From assembly GCA_040772305.1 (NCBI GenBank), contig JAXGYK010000001.1:62001-126000 (forward strand): DNA of 64,000 nt, given 5' to 3'. Under the pieces are notes generated by a model. That model did no database searches. It had not been told where the DNA came from and worked only from the letters and a program-made list of their open reading frames with translations. Origin of the DNA: Mesolinea sp040772305. GTDB taxonomy: Bacteria; Chloroflexota; Anaerolineae; Anaerolineales; Anaerolineaceae. This document shows, piece by piece, positions 1 to 8,692 of this stretch. Made by a program: the position numbers and the translations under genes. The number at the start of each line of letters is the position of its first letter. Position 1 is the first letter of the stretch.

Positions 1-446
1 CCATTCAAGCCTGCAATCGAAGCAATGTTAACAATCCTGCCGGCTTTTTGATTGATCATCACAGGTAAAATTAGTCGAGAACAAGCAAATGCTCCAGTAA
101 GGTTGATTGCAAGAGTGCGTTGCCAGGTCTTCAAGTCTGTCTCAAGGAAGGGGGTCGAATTAAGTACCCCTGCATTGTTCACCAAGATGTCGATCTGACC
201 AAACTTATTTAAAACCTTTTCAACAACTGATTCTATTGTCTCGGTAGCGCTGACATCCAGATATAAACCCATAACATTTAAGCCTTCAGCGGAAAGCTTA
301 GCTGCAGCCCTTTCTGCCTCTTCTAAATCCAAGTCAGCAAGAACAATCGAGGCGCCTTTTTTAGCGAGGAATTTCGCTGATGCAGCGCCTATTCCCCGGG
401 CGCCCCCTGTGATGAAAGCCGTCTTTCCATTGAGATCATTACTCAT
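1..446 (-). CDS. Short-chain dehydrogenase/reductase, 3' part outside window
   Basis: This is the N-terminal 148 residues of a classical SDR; the gene runs off the left edge. The Rossmann motif TGGARGIG lies near residue 14, an NNAG motif near residue 90, and the start of the catalytic Ser strand (VNIAS) near residue 140. The YxxxK pair would lie beyond the edge. The ATG at 446 begins 23 bases after the stop of the VOC gene, on the same strand, so it is probably the next gene of the 28-gene run. An NAD(P)-dependent alcohol/ketone oxidoreductase role follows from the family; the substrate is unknown. It is one of four SDRs in this run, consistent with repeated redox or stereo-inversion of a polyhydroxy compound. 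Confidence 0.85.
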   Translation of the reverse strand, partial: MSNDLNGKTAFITGGARGIGAASAKFLAKKGASIVLADLDLEEAERAAAKLSAEGLNVMGLYLDVSATETIESVVEKVLNKFGQIDILVNNAGVLNSTPFLETDLKTWQRTLAINLTGAFACSRLILPVMINQKAGRIVNIASIAGLN

Positions 447-469
447 TACGCAATGCCTTAGGCTTATTC

Positions 470-970
470 CTAATCATCCTTGCCGTCGGTGGCAGCATCC
501 ACGATGCTGTTCATCAATTCCACTGCAAAGCCTAATTTATCCTCGGTATCATAAAAGACCCACTCTTTACCAAGGTTCTTTCCTACAGATGCACCCATCT
601 GGGAGATATTAATACCCTTGCTCTCGAAATACTTTCTGATTGGCTCATGCCTAGGTACACTAAATTTAATATGATGCAGCCCCATGCCACCATTCGCTTT
701 TAGAAAATCCGACCAGATGTTTTCACCTTCAACTGGCTGGATCAACTCTAGCTCAATGTTTCCCATATCGAAAAAGCAAAACTTTGCTTTAAACTTAGCG
801 GGTTTTCCCTGATACATCATTTTTACATCTTGACCCTCGGGAGGGAAATCTACTATCCTAAAGGGGCCAAAACCTAAGATTTCCTCAAGGTTCTTTACAA
901 CGGGTTCGAGATCTTCAACGATCATGCCAATTTGGATTGGGTTTAAAAAAGTCTGTTTATCTATATTCAT
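470..970 (-). CDS. VOC-superfamily (glyoxalase/epimerase fold) protein
   Basis: The 166-residue protein has the two beta-alpha-beta-beta-beta modules of the vicinal oxygen chelate fold. It opens with IQIGMIVEDLE, typical of methylmalonyl-CoA epimerase and related VOC proteins, and has HHIKF in the second half as a probable metal-ligand strand. VOC enzymes are metal-dependent isomerases, lyases or dioxygenases. The sequence does not settle which one this is. It follows the E2 gene by 20 bases and so is probably co-transcribed with the dehydrogenase complex. An epimerase or lyase step on a hydroxy- or oxo-acid intermediate would fit this place, but that is inference. Confidence 0.75.
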   Translation of the reverse strand: MNIDKQTFLNPIQIGMIVEDLEPVVKNLEEILGFGPFRIVDFPPEGQDVKMMYQGKPAKFKAKFCFFDMGNIELELIQPVEGENIWSDFLKANGGMGLHHIKFSVPRHEPIRKYFESKGINISQMGASVGKNLGKEWVFYDTEDKLGFAVELMNSIVDAATDGKDD

Positions 971-990
971 TAGTATTCTCCATTCTCCTA

Positions 991-2181
991 TTATTGTTGA
1001 TTCAGGATCAAAAACGGGTTCTCTGTTACTGCTTTGATATCTCGGAGCAGTCTTGCAGCAACAGCGCCATCCACCATTGCATGGTCAAAGCTTAATCCGT
1101 AATTAATGCGTTTTCGTACAACAAGCTCACCATTGTAAGCCACAGGAACATCAAGGATCGCCCCCACCCCTAAGATCGCACATTGATTCCCGTTGATGAT
1201 CGGGTCAAAAGATTCGACACCTAAACTACCCAAATTTGTTATCGTAAAAGTGCCCCCTTCCAATTCATTAATCTCAATCCTACCTTCTTCAGCTTTCTGC
1301 GCTAGCTTCGATATTCGGTTGGTAATCTCCTGCAAATTCAGGCGATCAACATTACGAATAACTGGTGTTACCAATCCTTTAGGAACTTCCATCGCAATGC
1401 AGATATTAATCTCATTCGAGAGCACAATGCCGTCTTCTGCTGAAATCGAATTGAGTTGAGGGTTAGCCCTGAGAGCCCAGGCAACAATTTTCATCAATAA
1501 TGCATTTAGACTTACCCGTTCGCTATCCTCATAGCTTCGTCTCCAAGCCAACAAGCCTTCGCAATCTGCACTAGCCTGTAGCGTCACACGCGGTTTGTTG
1601 CAATTACTATTTACCATATGAGCCGCGATCGAACGCCGCGTGGGAGTAAAAGGCAGAAACTGACCAGTCTGTTCCTCAACAGGTTTTTCAACTTTTACAG
1701 GTTCCTTTAAGTACTTGAGTACATCTGCCTTGGTAATCCGTAATCCTGACTTCCTGGGAGATAGTTCATTAATATCAATCCCAAAATTGGCTGCTGTTTT
1801 GCGTGCCAAGGGAGAGATGCGAAGTTTAGCACCTTTTTTCACAGGCTTGGTCTGAGGTTCTGGAACTACAGATACAGGTGTTTCGCGTTTATCAACGCGT
1901 ATTGTAGTATCACCTTCCAGCACAATGCTTGCTGCATCTTCACCCTCTTCAAGCAGAACCGCAATCTTAGCTTGGATCGGGACAGTATCTCCTTCGGCTA
2001 CCAGAAGTTTGTGTACTACTCCTGATTCGGTAGCGACAATCTCCTGAACTGCTTTATCCGTTTCGGACTCCAGAATTACCTGCTCTTTTTCAACATGGTC
2101 TCCCGGAGCGATCAGCCATTTGGTAATCACCCCTTCCACCATGTTCATTCCAATCTTTGGCATCGTCAAATATTTCGGCAT
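991..2181 (-). CDS. Dihydrolipoamide acyltransferase (E2) of a 2-oxoacid/acetoin dehydrogenase
   Basis: The 396-residue E2 has three parts: an N-terminal lipoyl domain with the lipoyl-lysine motif ETDKAV near residue 43, a peripheral-subunit-binding domain around residues 115-155 (ISPLARKTA), and a C-terminal catalytic domain ending in SFDHAMVDGA, where His and Asp are the acyltransfer residues. It transfers the acyl group made by E1 to CoA. The start ATG has an AGGAGG site. It follows E1beta by 11 bases. No E3 (dihydrolipoamide dehydrogenase) gene lies in the window, so one must be borrowed from elsewhere. The order E1alpha-E1beta-E2 resembles acetoin dehydrogenase AcoABC, but the substrate cannot be read from sequence. 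Confidence 0.9.
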   Translation of the reverse strand: MPKYLTMPKIGMNMVEGVITKWLIAPGDHVEKEQVILESETDKAVQEIVATESGVVHKLLVAEGDTVPIQAKIAVLLEEGEDAASIVLEGDTTIRVDKRETPVSVVPEPQTKPVKKGAKLRISPLARKTAANFGIDINELSPRKSGLRITKADVLKYLKEPVKVEKPVEEQTGQFLPFTPTRRSIAAHMVNSNCNKPRVTLQASADCEGLLAWRRSYEDSERVSLNALLMKIVAWALRANPQLNSISAEDGIVLSNEINICIAMEVPKGLVTPVIRNVDRLNLQEITNRISKLAQKAEEGRIEINELEGGTFTITNLGSLGVESFDPIINGNQCAILGVGAILDVPVAYNGELVVRKRINYGLSFDHAMVDGAVAARLLRDIKAVTENPFLILNQQ

Positions 2182-2192
2182 AGTCAGCCCTC

Positions 2193-3173
2193 CTACCGAT
2201 CACTCAGTACCAGGTCAATGGCATCTACGATATCCTGAATACTGGGAAGAGTAGCATCTTCGAGTATTGCATTATAGGCAATAGGGATGTTTTTAGCCCC
2301 GATGCGAACTGGAGGTGCATCCAACAGGTCAAAGCCGCGGTCAATTACCTCAGCCACAATATCACTGCCAATTCCGCCACGGCGAGATGCCTCATGGGCA
2401 ACAATTAACCGGCCAGTCTTTTCAACTGAACGCATTACACAATCGTAATCAAGAGGGAGTAAAGTGCGTAAATCGATTACCTCGCAACTAATTCCCTTTT
2501 CAGCTGCTATATCAGCCGCCTTCAGGCACATGTCCACCATGCTCGAATAGGATACGATCGTAAGATCGTCGCCAGACCGTGGTACAGCAGCTTTTCCAAT
2601 TTCAACCAAATATTCACCCTCAGGAACCTCACCCTTAACTGCATAGGTGCGTTTGTTTTCCAAAAATATAACTGGATTGTCATCGCGGATGGATGCTTTC
2701 AACAGGCCTTTAAAGTCAGCAGGTGTACTGGGTGCAACAATTTTCAGACCTGGAACGTGATTGAACCATGCTTCCAAAGACTGACTATGCTGTGCAGCCT
2801 GACCACCGCCAGCCCCAATAGGCACCCGAACTACCAAGGGCATCTCAAGCTTACCGCCAAACATATAGCGCATCTTAGCTGCCATATTTACAATTTGGTC
2901 CATGGCTAATGTAACCCAATCGCAGAACATAATTTCAACAACAGGCCGCAACCCTGTGATCGCAGCTCCAACTCCAATCCCGGTAAATGAAGGCTCGGAG
3001 ATGGGGGTATCAATAACCCGATCCAGCCCAAACTCTTTGTACAAGTCCAAGGTAATACCAAAGGGATTGCCTTTTACACCAACATCACATCCCATCACTA
3101 TCACAGTAGGATCTCGTCGCATCTCTTCGAAGAAAGCCTCGTTTAATGCTTCACGAACAGTTTTAATAGTCAT
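2193..3173 (-). CDS. 2-oxoacid/acetoin dehydrogenase E1 component, beta subunit
   Basis: The 326-residue protein is a transketolase-like pyrimidine-binding and C-terminal domain protein of the PdhB/AcoB family. Recognisable elements are the N-terminal Glu region (DTPISEPSFTG), AAKMRYMFGG, and AQHSQSLEAWF followed by PGLKIVAPSTP. It forms the alpha2beta2 E1 heterotetramer with the product of the adjacent upstream gene. Spacing to both neighbours is under 15 bases, so co-translation is likely. The AcoB-like architecture favours acetoin or a short 2-oxoacid, but the operon context leaves other cleavable ketols possible. Confidence 0.92.
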   Translation of the reverse strand: MTIKTVREALNEAFFEEMRRDPTVIVMGCDVGVKGNPFGITLDLYKEFGLDRVIDTPISEPSFTGIGVGAAITGLRPVVEIMFCDWVTLAMDQIVNMAAKMRYMFGGKLEMPLVVRVPIGAGGGQAAQHSQSLEAWFNHVPGLKIVAPSTPADFKGLLKASIRDDNPVIFLENKRTYAVKGEVPEGEYLVEIGKAAVPRSGDDLTIVSYSSMVDMCLKAADIAAEKGISCEVIDLRTLLPLDYDCVMRSVEKTGRLIVAHEASRRGGIGSDIVAEVIDRGFDLLDAPPVRIGAKNIPIAYNAILEDATLPSIQDIVDAIDLVLSDR

Positions 3174-3187
3174 AAGCGTAGCTCCTC

Positions 3188-4234
3188 TCAGAGAATGATT
3201 TCATTATTTGCATACACATCCCGGTACAGGGTTTCCAGCCCAGGCTCAGTACAGTGGTTTTCAGCGTAGTCGATTGCGTCCTTAACTATTTCTACAACCT
3301 CTGCTTGAATTGCATCTAATTCATCTTTTGTAACGCCTTGTGTCTTGAGGAAATTACCCATGCGAAGCAGCGGCTCAATTTGATATAAGACTTGAACATC
3401 GGTAGTATCACGATAATTTTGTTCATCGCCCACATGATGTCCCAAGATTCGCGTAGCAACCGCCTCTACCAGCGTGGGGCCTTCACCCGCACGGGCGCGG
3501 TCTACAGCCTCTTTAACTGCCTTGTAAACTTCGAAGACGTTGAAGCCATCTACTTGAACTCCCGGCAAACCTAAAGCAATTGCACGTTTATAGATTGGGG
3601 CATCGGTAGATACCCTGCAAAAATCCGTTCCAATGGCCCAGCCATTGTTTTCACACAAGAAGATCACAGGAAGTTTCCAAGCAGCTGCCATATTTAAAGA
3701 TTCTGAGAAGGGACCAGCATTGGTAGCTCCATCTCCAAAAAAGCTTAGAGAAACTTTATTATTCTTAAGCAATTTGGCCGAAAGTGCGGCGCCGGTTGCC
3801 GGAGCAATACCGCTGGCCACAATGCCCGTAGCTCCTAAAATACCAGCTTCCACATCAGCGATGTGCATCGACCCGCCTTTGCCGTGGTTATAGCCCTCTT
3901 GCTTACCGAACAACTCAGCCATCATCTTGCGTGGCGAAGCACCCATGGCCAAAACATGACCATGTCCTCTATGCGTGCTCGTGATGTAATCACCTTTTTC
4001 AAGGGCATAGCAAGCACCGGTCGCAATGGCTTCTTCATAGTAATAAGCATGAGCCAGGCCCCGGATCTTGTTCGCTCTCCACTGTTCCCGCACCCTAAAC
4101 TCAAATTCACGAATTAAGGCCATCGTGCGGTAGATTCTCTTTTGATCCTCCAGTGTGAGGTTTGGAGGAGCTTGGTCCATAGGCTGGTAACAAGGTAAAA
4201 ATATCTTGATCTCATCGAGAGGCAGGTCTTTCAC
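3188..4234 (-). CDS. 2-oxoacid/acetoin dehydrogenase E1 component, alpha subunit
   Basis: The 348-residue protein is a thiamine-diphosphate-binding E1alpha. The TPP/Mg motif begins at GDGATNAG and ends at the conserved ENNGWA about 27 residues later. The SxTHRGHGH segment and the HGKGGSMH loop are typical of AcoA/PdhA. It decarboxylates or cleaves the substrate and passes the acyl group to the E2 lipoyl arm. The gene is preceded by the zinc dehydrogenase, with 33 bases between them. Known AcoA-type enzymes act on acetoin or methylacetoin; the exact ketol used here is not visible. Confidence 0.92.
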   Translation of the reverse strand: MKDLPLDEIKIFLPCYQPMDQAPPNLTLEDQKRIYRTMALIREFEFRVREQWRANKIRGLAHAYYYEEAIATGACYALEKGDYITSTHRGHGHVLAMGASPRKMMAELFGKQEGYNHGKGGSMHIADVEAGILGATGIVASGIAPATGAALSAKLLKNNKVSLSFFGDGATNAGPFSESLNMAAAWKLPVIFLCENNGWAIGTDFCRVSTDAPIYKRAIALGLPGVQVDGFNVFEVYKAVKEAVDRARAGEGPTLVEAVATRILGHHVGDEQNYRDTTDVQVLYQIEPLLRMGNFLKTQGVTKDELDAIQAEVVEIVKDAIDYAENHCTEPGLETLYRDVYANNEIIL

Positions 4235-4267
4235 ATATACCTTCTTTCTTAATAACTGGGGGATCCG

Positions 4268-5305
4268 TTAAATTTGAATCACAGCTTTAATTACCCGTTC
4301 CTTATCCTGAAGATTCTCATCGAAAGCTTTTTTAATGTCCTCAAGAGGATAAATCTGACTAATCATATTCTCAAGGGGAACAGGGTTTTGAGTAAGGCCA
4401 TGGATCGCTTTTCGGAATTGGTTAGCATAGCGGAAAACTGTGGTTATCGTTGCTTCACGGCGCATTAGGGTGCTAATATCATAAGGTACACTTTCGCCAT
4501 TCGAGAAACCTACAAAGGTTATCATGCCACATTTGCGAACATACTCCACTGTTTGACCTTGTGTAATCAGGCTGCCAGCAGTTTCAAAAACCAAGTCAAC
4601 GCCTTCGTTATTGGTAAGCTCCATTACGCGCTCTACCGGATTCTCCCGCTGGGGATTGAAAGTTTTAACATCTGCAAACTGCTGAGCCATTGCCAAGCGA
4701 TTATCGATTACATCAACCATAAATATTTGATGGATTCCGTGTTGCTTGAGGGCAATCATGGTCATTATCCCAATACAACCCGAACCCAAGACTACTGCAT
4801 TTTGCCCATAGTGTGCTTTGCTCTGCGAAACGGCATGCAATGCCACCACATAGGGTTCAATCATCACAGCCCGTAACTTTGGAAAGTCGTCCGACAGTTT
4901 TTGAACATAATGCTGAGGATAACTAATATATTCCTGAAAAACGCCGTCGGTCCAAGGGTTTCCTAGGAATTTTTTAACGGTAACGGGGCAAAGGTTATAG
5001 TGTCCGGTCCTGCAGTACTCACAGTGACCACAGCTAATCCCAGGGTCTAAAATAACATTATCCCCTTCCTTTAGCCCAGTAACGTTTTTACCCATGGCAG
5101 CAACTCGGCCAACCGATTCATGTCCCAATACCCGCGGTTCATAAATTTTAGCCACGCCAATTCCGCCCTCGTTGTAAAAATGCAGATCAGAACCACAGAT
5201 GCCTACATATTCATTGCGAATAAGAACATCATCATCTCCAATTTCTGGTATTGGCCTATCTTCAATAACGAGGTCCCTTACACCGCGTAGTACAGCAGTC
5301 TTCAT
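4268..5305 (-). CDS. Zinc-dependent medium-chain alcohol dehydrogenase (sorbitol/threonine dehydrogenase-like)
   Basis: The 345-residue MDR protein has the catalytic zinc motif CGSD near residue 38 followed by GHESVG, and a four-cysteine structural zinc loop starting CGHCEYC near residue 95. The NAD-binding segment is GSGCIG. The length and layout match polyol dehydrogenases of the sorbitol/galactitol/threonine class, which oxidise a secondary alcohol to a ketone. It sits between the RpiB-like isomerase and the E1/E2 complex, with gaps of 19 and 33 bases. A polyol or hydroxy-sulfonate dehydrogenase role in this operon is inference. Confidence 0.88.
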   Translation of the reverse strand: MKTAVLRGVRDLVIEDRPIPEIGDDDVLIRNEYVGICGSDLHFYNEGGIGVAKIYEPRVLGHESVGRVAAMGKNVTGLKEGDNVILDPGISCGHCEYCRTGHYNLCPVTVKKFLGNPWTDGVFQEYISYPQHYVQKLSDDFPKLRAVMIEPYVVALHAVSQSKAHYGQNAVVLGSGCIGIMTMIALKQHGIHQIFMVDVIDNRLAMAQQFADVKTFNPQRENPVERVMELTNNEGVDLVFETAGSLITQGQTVEYVRKCGMITFVGFSNGESVPYDISTLMRREATITTVFRYANQFRKAIHGLTQNPVPLENMISQIYPLEDIKKAFDENLQDKERVIKAVIQI

Positions 5306-5324
5306 AAGTTTCTACTCCTTCTTC

Positions 5325-5795
5325 TTACTTAAAATGCTCGTTTTCGAGGTCAATTGTTTTCTGGTAGAAGGATGCTACGTTTTTCTTGCGCCAGTCTTCC
5401 AGTCCTTCACCCAAGCTGTGGGTGATGAATGTCTCTGCCATCTCACAAGCCATGGTCGGTCCAACAATCCAGGCGCCCATGGTGAGCACGTTAGCATTAT
5501 TGATTACCCGGGCTTTCTTTGCTGCATAAACGCTTTCGCAAGGGGCTGCATAGATGCCCTTATATTTGTTGGCAAAAAGTGAAACGCCCATACCCGTACC
5601 GCAGATCAAAATACCAAAATCTATCTTGGATTCTTGAATGGGTTCAACAACAGGGGGAACAATATCGTAGAAAAGATGCTTGGCTTCTCTTTCGCCTGAA
5701 TAATCAAAAACTTCATGACCTAAACCTTCAAGATGTTTCTTGATTGCATCTTTCAAATCGTGAGCATTAAAATCTGCAGCGATAGCAATTTTCAT
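5325..5795 (-). CDS. RpiB/LacAB-family sugar isomerase homologue with altered active site
   Basis: The 156-residue protein keeps the RpiB core: Asp-8, and Cys-65 and Thr-67 in CGTGMGVS, the residues used for proton transfer in ribose-5-phosphate isomerase B. Compared by eye with E. coli RpiB, His-9 is Phe, His-98 (ring opening) is Ile in RVINN, and the C-terminal Arg pair is not clearly kept. The loss of the ring-opening His is expected for a substrate that does not form a furanose, such as a tetrose; the other changes hint at a group other than phosphate. RpiB relatives also include LacA/B, erythrulose-phosphate isomerases and, from memory, the sulfo-erythrose isomerase of the sulfo-transketolase route. 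Confidence 0.85.
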   Translation of the reverse strand: MKIAIAADFNAHDLKDAIKKHLEGLGHEVFDYSGEREAKHLFYDIVPPVVEPIQESKIDFGILICGTGMGVSLFANKYKGIYAAPCESVYAAKKARVINNANVLTMGAWIVGPTMACEMAETFITHSLGEGLEDWRKKNVASFYQKTIDLENEHFK

Positions 5796-5814
5796 TATTT
5801 ATTATCTCCTGTTT

Positions 5815-6555
5815 CTAAATCTTATTTAATCCTGACACCATAAAGATGCCCATAATGATCATATAGGCATAGGACAGTTTTCCCAGGGTCTCCTTGCTGA
5901 TGCGGTCAAACACCTTAGTACCCAACAAACATCCCAAACCCATGCTTATCAGTGCAACAACTAGAACCGAAGGTATTTCCGGTGAACTAAAGTTCCCGCG
6001 AATCAGATGCAGGAAGACGCTGTAAGATGCACTGAGGACAAAAGATGACTGCAGTGATGCAGAGTATTCGTGCTTTTCTTCAATGGCGGAAAAGAAATAT
6101 AGCGAGAGCACAATTCCGCCAAGATTAAACAGTCCACCTACAACTCCTGATACAAATCCAAACACGATACCTGCCACCAAGGAGGGTTTAATCTGCGGCT
6201 TTTTCTTAACAAACATGTTATATAAACCAATGACCAACAGTGTAAACCCTAAAACAACCATGAGAACTGAGGCATCCACGGTCATAAGCCATTGGATGCC
6301 TAAGGTATTTCCCGCAATAGCCGCTATTGTCGGAACGACCATAAAGCGGTAATTGATATGCTTACGCAATCGGTAAGCCAAAATGATCGTTAAAACCAGC
6401 ATCGCAACTTTGCCTACTGCAACGGCAGTAATTAATGGCATCACCAAGGGCAGCAAAGACATTGCAAACACAGAGAAGCCAATAGATACACTTGAGTGCA
6501 CAAAGCTGCTCAGCAGGATGATCCCAAAAACTAGCAGATACTGGTGTAAACTCAT
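5815..6555 (-). CDS. TauE/SafE (TSUP) family membrane exporter
   Basis: The 246-residue protein is almost wholly hydrophobic, with about eight membrane segments arranged as two halves. It has the family features of a small-residue first helix and a GGxFNLGG-like segment near residue 142. TSUP proteins move organosulfur compounds or sulfite and are regularly found in taurine, sulfoacetate, isethionate and sulfolactate gene clusters. Here it lies inside the catabolic run between an SDR and the RpiB homologue, with gaps under 20 bases. Export of a sulfonate end product or sulfite is the family-based guess; other anions are possible. Confidence 0.85.
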   Translation of the reverse strand: MSLHQYLLVFGIILLSSFVHSSVSIGFSVFAMSLLPLVMPLITAVAVGKVAMLVLTIILAYRLRKHINYRFMVVPTIAAIAGNTLGIQWLMTVDASVLMVVLGFTLLVIGLYNMFVKKKPQIKPSLVAGIVFGFVSGVVGGLFNLGGIVLSLYFFSAIEEKHEYSASLQSSFVLSASYSVFLHLIRGNFSSPEIPSVLVVALISMGLGCLLGTKVFDRISKETLGKLSYAYMIIMGIFMVSGLNKI

Positions 6556-6572
6556 TTCTTTTTTACTTTCAC

Positions 6573-7325
6573 CTACATTTCCCGAGCCATCAAGCTATAC
6601 GTTTGAGCCGTTGGACCATCATTGGGCAAAGAAACGATGAAATAAGCAATCGGCAGGATGTCTTCCGGTTCCTTAACCCATTCCTTGCCTTCAATAAATA
6701 TCGGGTCGATTTTATCTTTGGAGAACTTAGCATTCATAGCTGTCATCACCGGACCAGGTACTAGTTCATTTACAGCAATCTTATAGGGCCGCAGTTCCTG
6801 TGCCAATACACGCACCAGCATCCAAAGGCCTGCCTTTGAACATGCATAAGATGAACCGGTGGTATCGCCCCTATGCCCACGGCCTGAACCAATGGTAATA
6901 ATCTTACCGCCACCCCTTGCCTTAAGATAAGGTATGGCAGCGCGCATCGTGTAATAAGCACCTGTTAAGTTGATATCGATTGTGTTTCGCCATAGCTCGG
7001 GGTCATCTTCTCCAATCAATTCACGAACATTATTGACCCCGGCATTGACGAAAACAATATCGATTCCACCCAGTTCATCAGCCACTCTCTTATAAGCTGT
7101 TTCCAGGGATTCCAAAGAGGTTACGTCACAGGTAACAGCAACTGCCCGTCCGCCTCCAGCTTCAATTTCCTGGGCTACTGCTTCAATTTCATTGGATGAG
7201 CGAGCCAAGCAAGCAATTGCCGCGCCGCGTGAAGCAAAACCAAGGGCAAGGGCTTTACCCAAGCCCCTGCCTGCCCCGGTGATCAGAACAACTTTCTTAC
7301 TTAGATCTTGGACTACAGCATCCAT
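6573..7325 (-). CDS. Short-chain dehydrogenase/reductase
   Basis: The 250-residue classical SDR has TGAGRGLG near residue 17 for NAD(P), NAG near residue 94, the catalytic Ser strand (ITIGSG) near 147, and YACSK as the Tyr/Lys pair near 161. The acidic residue usual for NAD preference is not seen after beta-2 (CLARSS), so NADP use is possible. Its C-terminus ends in MAREM and lacks the common DGG closing motif, unlike the two SDRs at 12836 and 17056. It lies 15 bases after the transaldolase-like gene. Substrate unknown. Confidence 0.85.
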   Translation of the reverse strand: MDAVVQDLSKKVVLITGAGRGLGKALALGFASRGAAIACLARSSNEIEAVAQEIEAGGGRAVAVTCDVTSLESLETAYKRVADELGGIDIVFVNAGVNNVRELIGEDDPELWRNTIDINLTGAYYTMRAAIPYLKARGGGKIITIGSGRGHRGDTTGSSYACSKAGLWMLVRVLAQELRPYKIAVNELVPGPVMTAMNAKFSKDKIDPIFIEGKEWVKEPEDILPIAYFIVSLPNDGPTAQTYSLMAREM

Positions 7326-7340
7326 AATCCAGCCTTCCTC

Positions 7341-8690
7341 TTAGGACTGCCCACTGGCAGCGTTCATGAAGCGCCGATGGAACTGAACGATTAAAGGCGA
7401 AGACATGAACTGAGAAAGATGCTCTGGAGCAGTAGTGATAACTATCCGATCCAAGACATCTTCAAACTCAGGTTCAGTAAGCACTTTATCAATATACGGA
7501 TAAAGGGTGTCGCCCTGGAAGTTACAAATAATCAGCCTGGTATCTCCAAGGTTACATTGTTTCATGACTCGAAGATTGTGGCGTATCCCGTCCAAACCTT
7601 CGTAACCGTCAGGTCGGTCTGCATCAAAACCGCGGTACTTCATAAGCCATTCGGCACGACTGCGCACAGTAGCCAGATCAAGGCTTGTGTCCTGCGAAGA
7701 CAGGTAGTCATTATCTACCATGTACTTGCGTAAATCCCCTAAAAAGGCATCGTCGCCGCTAGCCTGATAAGCCGCAAGCAAGCCTTTGATTCTGGCAGAT
7801 TGGGTCTGCCTGAACATTACAAAGCTGTTAATAAAGTAAGGCTTGGCCTGGAGCGCTAATGCTGTTTGGTAAGGCTCAAACATCAGGGTAAAGTTCACCC
7901 TAAACCCATGCTCTTTCATCAGCAGGGCCATGTTATGACCACGTAAACGATCTACGTTTTCTCCGCCGGCATAACCACGGGCAAAAAGCTTATCCCCTGT
8001 AAGCAGCTCTTCAACATTTTTCGCATTGACTGGGCCGGTATGCGGAACCTTAATCACAACGCGCCACTTGCCTAACATTTCCCGGAACTTCTCAGCTTCT
8101 TCAAGCAGCTCTGCATCAGAAACCCGGAAGGGATCATTCAGCTCCACGCTTATGTCGCAACCTGGACCCAATATCCTGGCAATTTCTGTCATAACTTCAT
8201 CACGTGTTTTAAATTCCCCTTTGTAATTAGCCTTGGGGTTATTGATAAAGAGATTGTAGATAATTGCCGGGTTACATGTAAGATTTGCAACCAAATTCTT
8301 TATATGGACAATCTCATATGGGTTGGCAGAATCTGCTGAAAAGAGTACCTTGGTCGGACGTTTTTCATTGTTCTTGTCATAGGAAATATCCCTGATCAAG
8401 TCCGCCCGTAGAACACCATCCTTTTCAAGTTCGTAACCGACCTTAAACCCTTGAGGCACCTCGTCGTCAGGTACTTTGAAGTAGTCGATAACTTCCTTGA
8501 AATTATTCGTTACTGCCAGAGCTCTGGCAGATTCTTTGATTTGTTTATAGGTTTCATAGGAAATAGGCAGCTTTAGCAATCGGTTTGCGTAATTCGCATC
8601 TCCGCGCGCAACTGTCAGCTCCGCTATGCTCCCTAAACTAGCAGTTAATCCATTAGGTTTCACGCTAATACTCCTCTTTAACTCGTTCAC
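7341..8690 (-). CDS. Large transaldolase-family protein with N-terminal extension
   Basis: The 449-residue protein has a transaldolase/fructose-6-phosphate aldolase core beginning near residue 115: SADSANPYEI, then LTCNPAII (counterpart of the TTNPS motif), and the Schiff-base Lys near 214 in VVIKVPHTG. NFTLMFEPYQTAL and NSFVMFRQTQ correspond to the late strands that include the phosphate-binding Arg region. The first 115 residues and the C-terminal 120 are not part of the usual 215-330 residue enzymes, and I do not recognise them. It probably makes or breaks a ketose by aldol chemistry. Its position next to two dehydrogenases, in an operon with a transketolase, fits carbon-skeleton rearrangement. 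Confidence 0.75.
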   Translation of the reverse strand: MNELKRSISVKPNGLTASLGSIAELTVARGDANYANRLLKLPISYETYKQIKESARALAVTNNFKEVIDYFKVPDDEVPQGFKVGYELEKDGVLRADLIRDISYDKNNEKRPTKVLFSADSANPYEIVHIKNLVANLTCNPAIIYNLFINNPKANYKGEFKTRDEVMTEIARILGPGCDISVELNDPFRVSDAELLEEAEKFREMLGKWRVVIKVPHTGPVNAKNVEELLTGDKLFARGYAGGENVDRLRGHNMALLMKEHGFRVNFTLMFEPYQTALALQAKPYFINSFVMFRQTQSARIKGLLAAYQASGDDAFLGDLRKYMVDNDYLSSQDTSLDLATVRSRAEWLMKYRGFDADRPDGYEGLDGIRHNLRVMKQCNLGDTRLIICNFQGDTLYPYIDKVLTEPEFEDVLDRIVITTAPEHLSQFMSSPLIVQFHRRFMNAASGQS

Positions 8691-8692
8691 AG

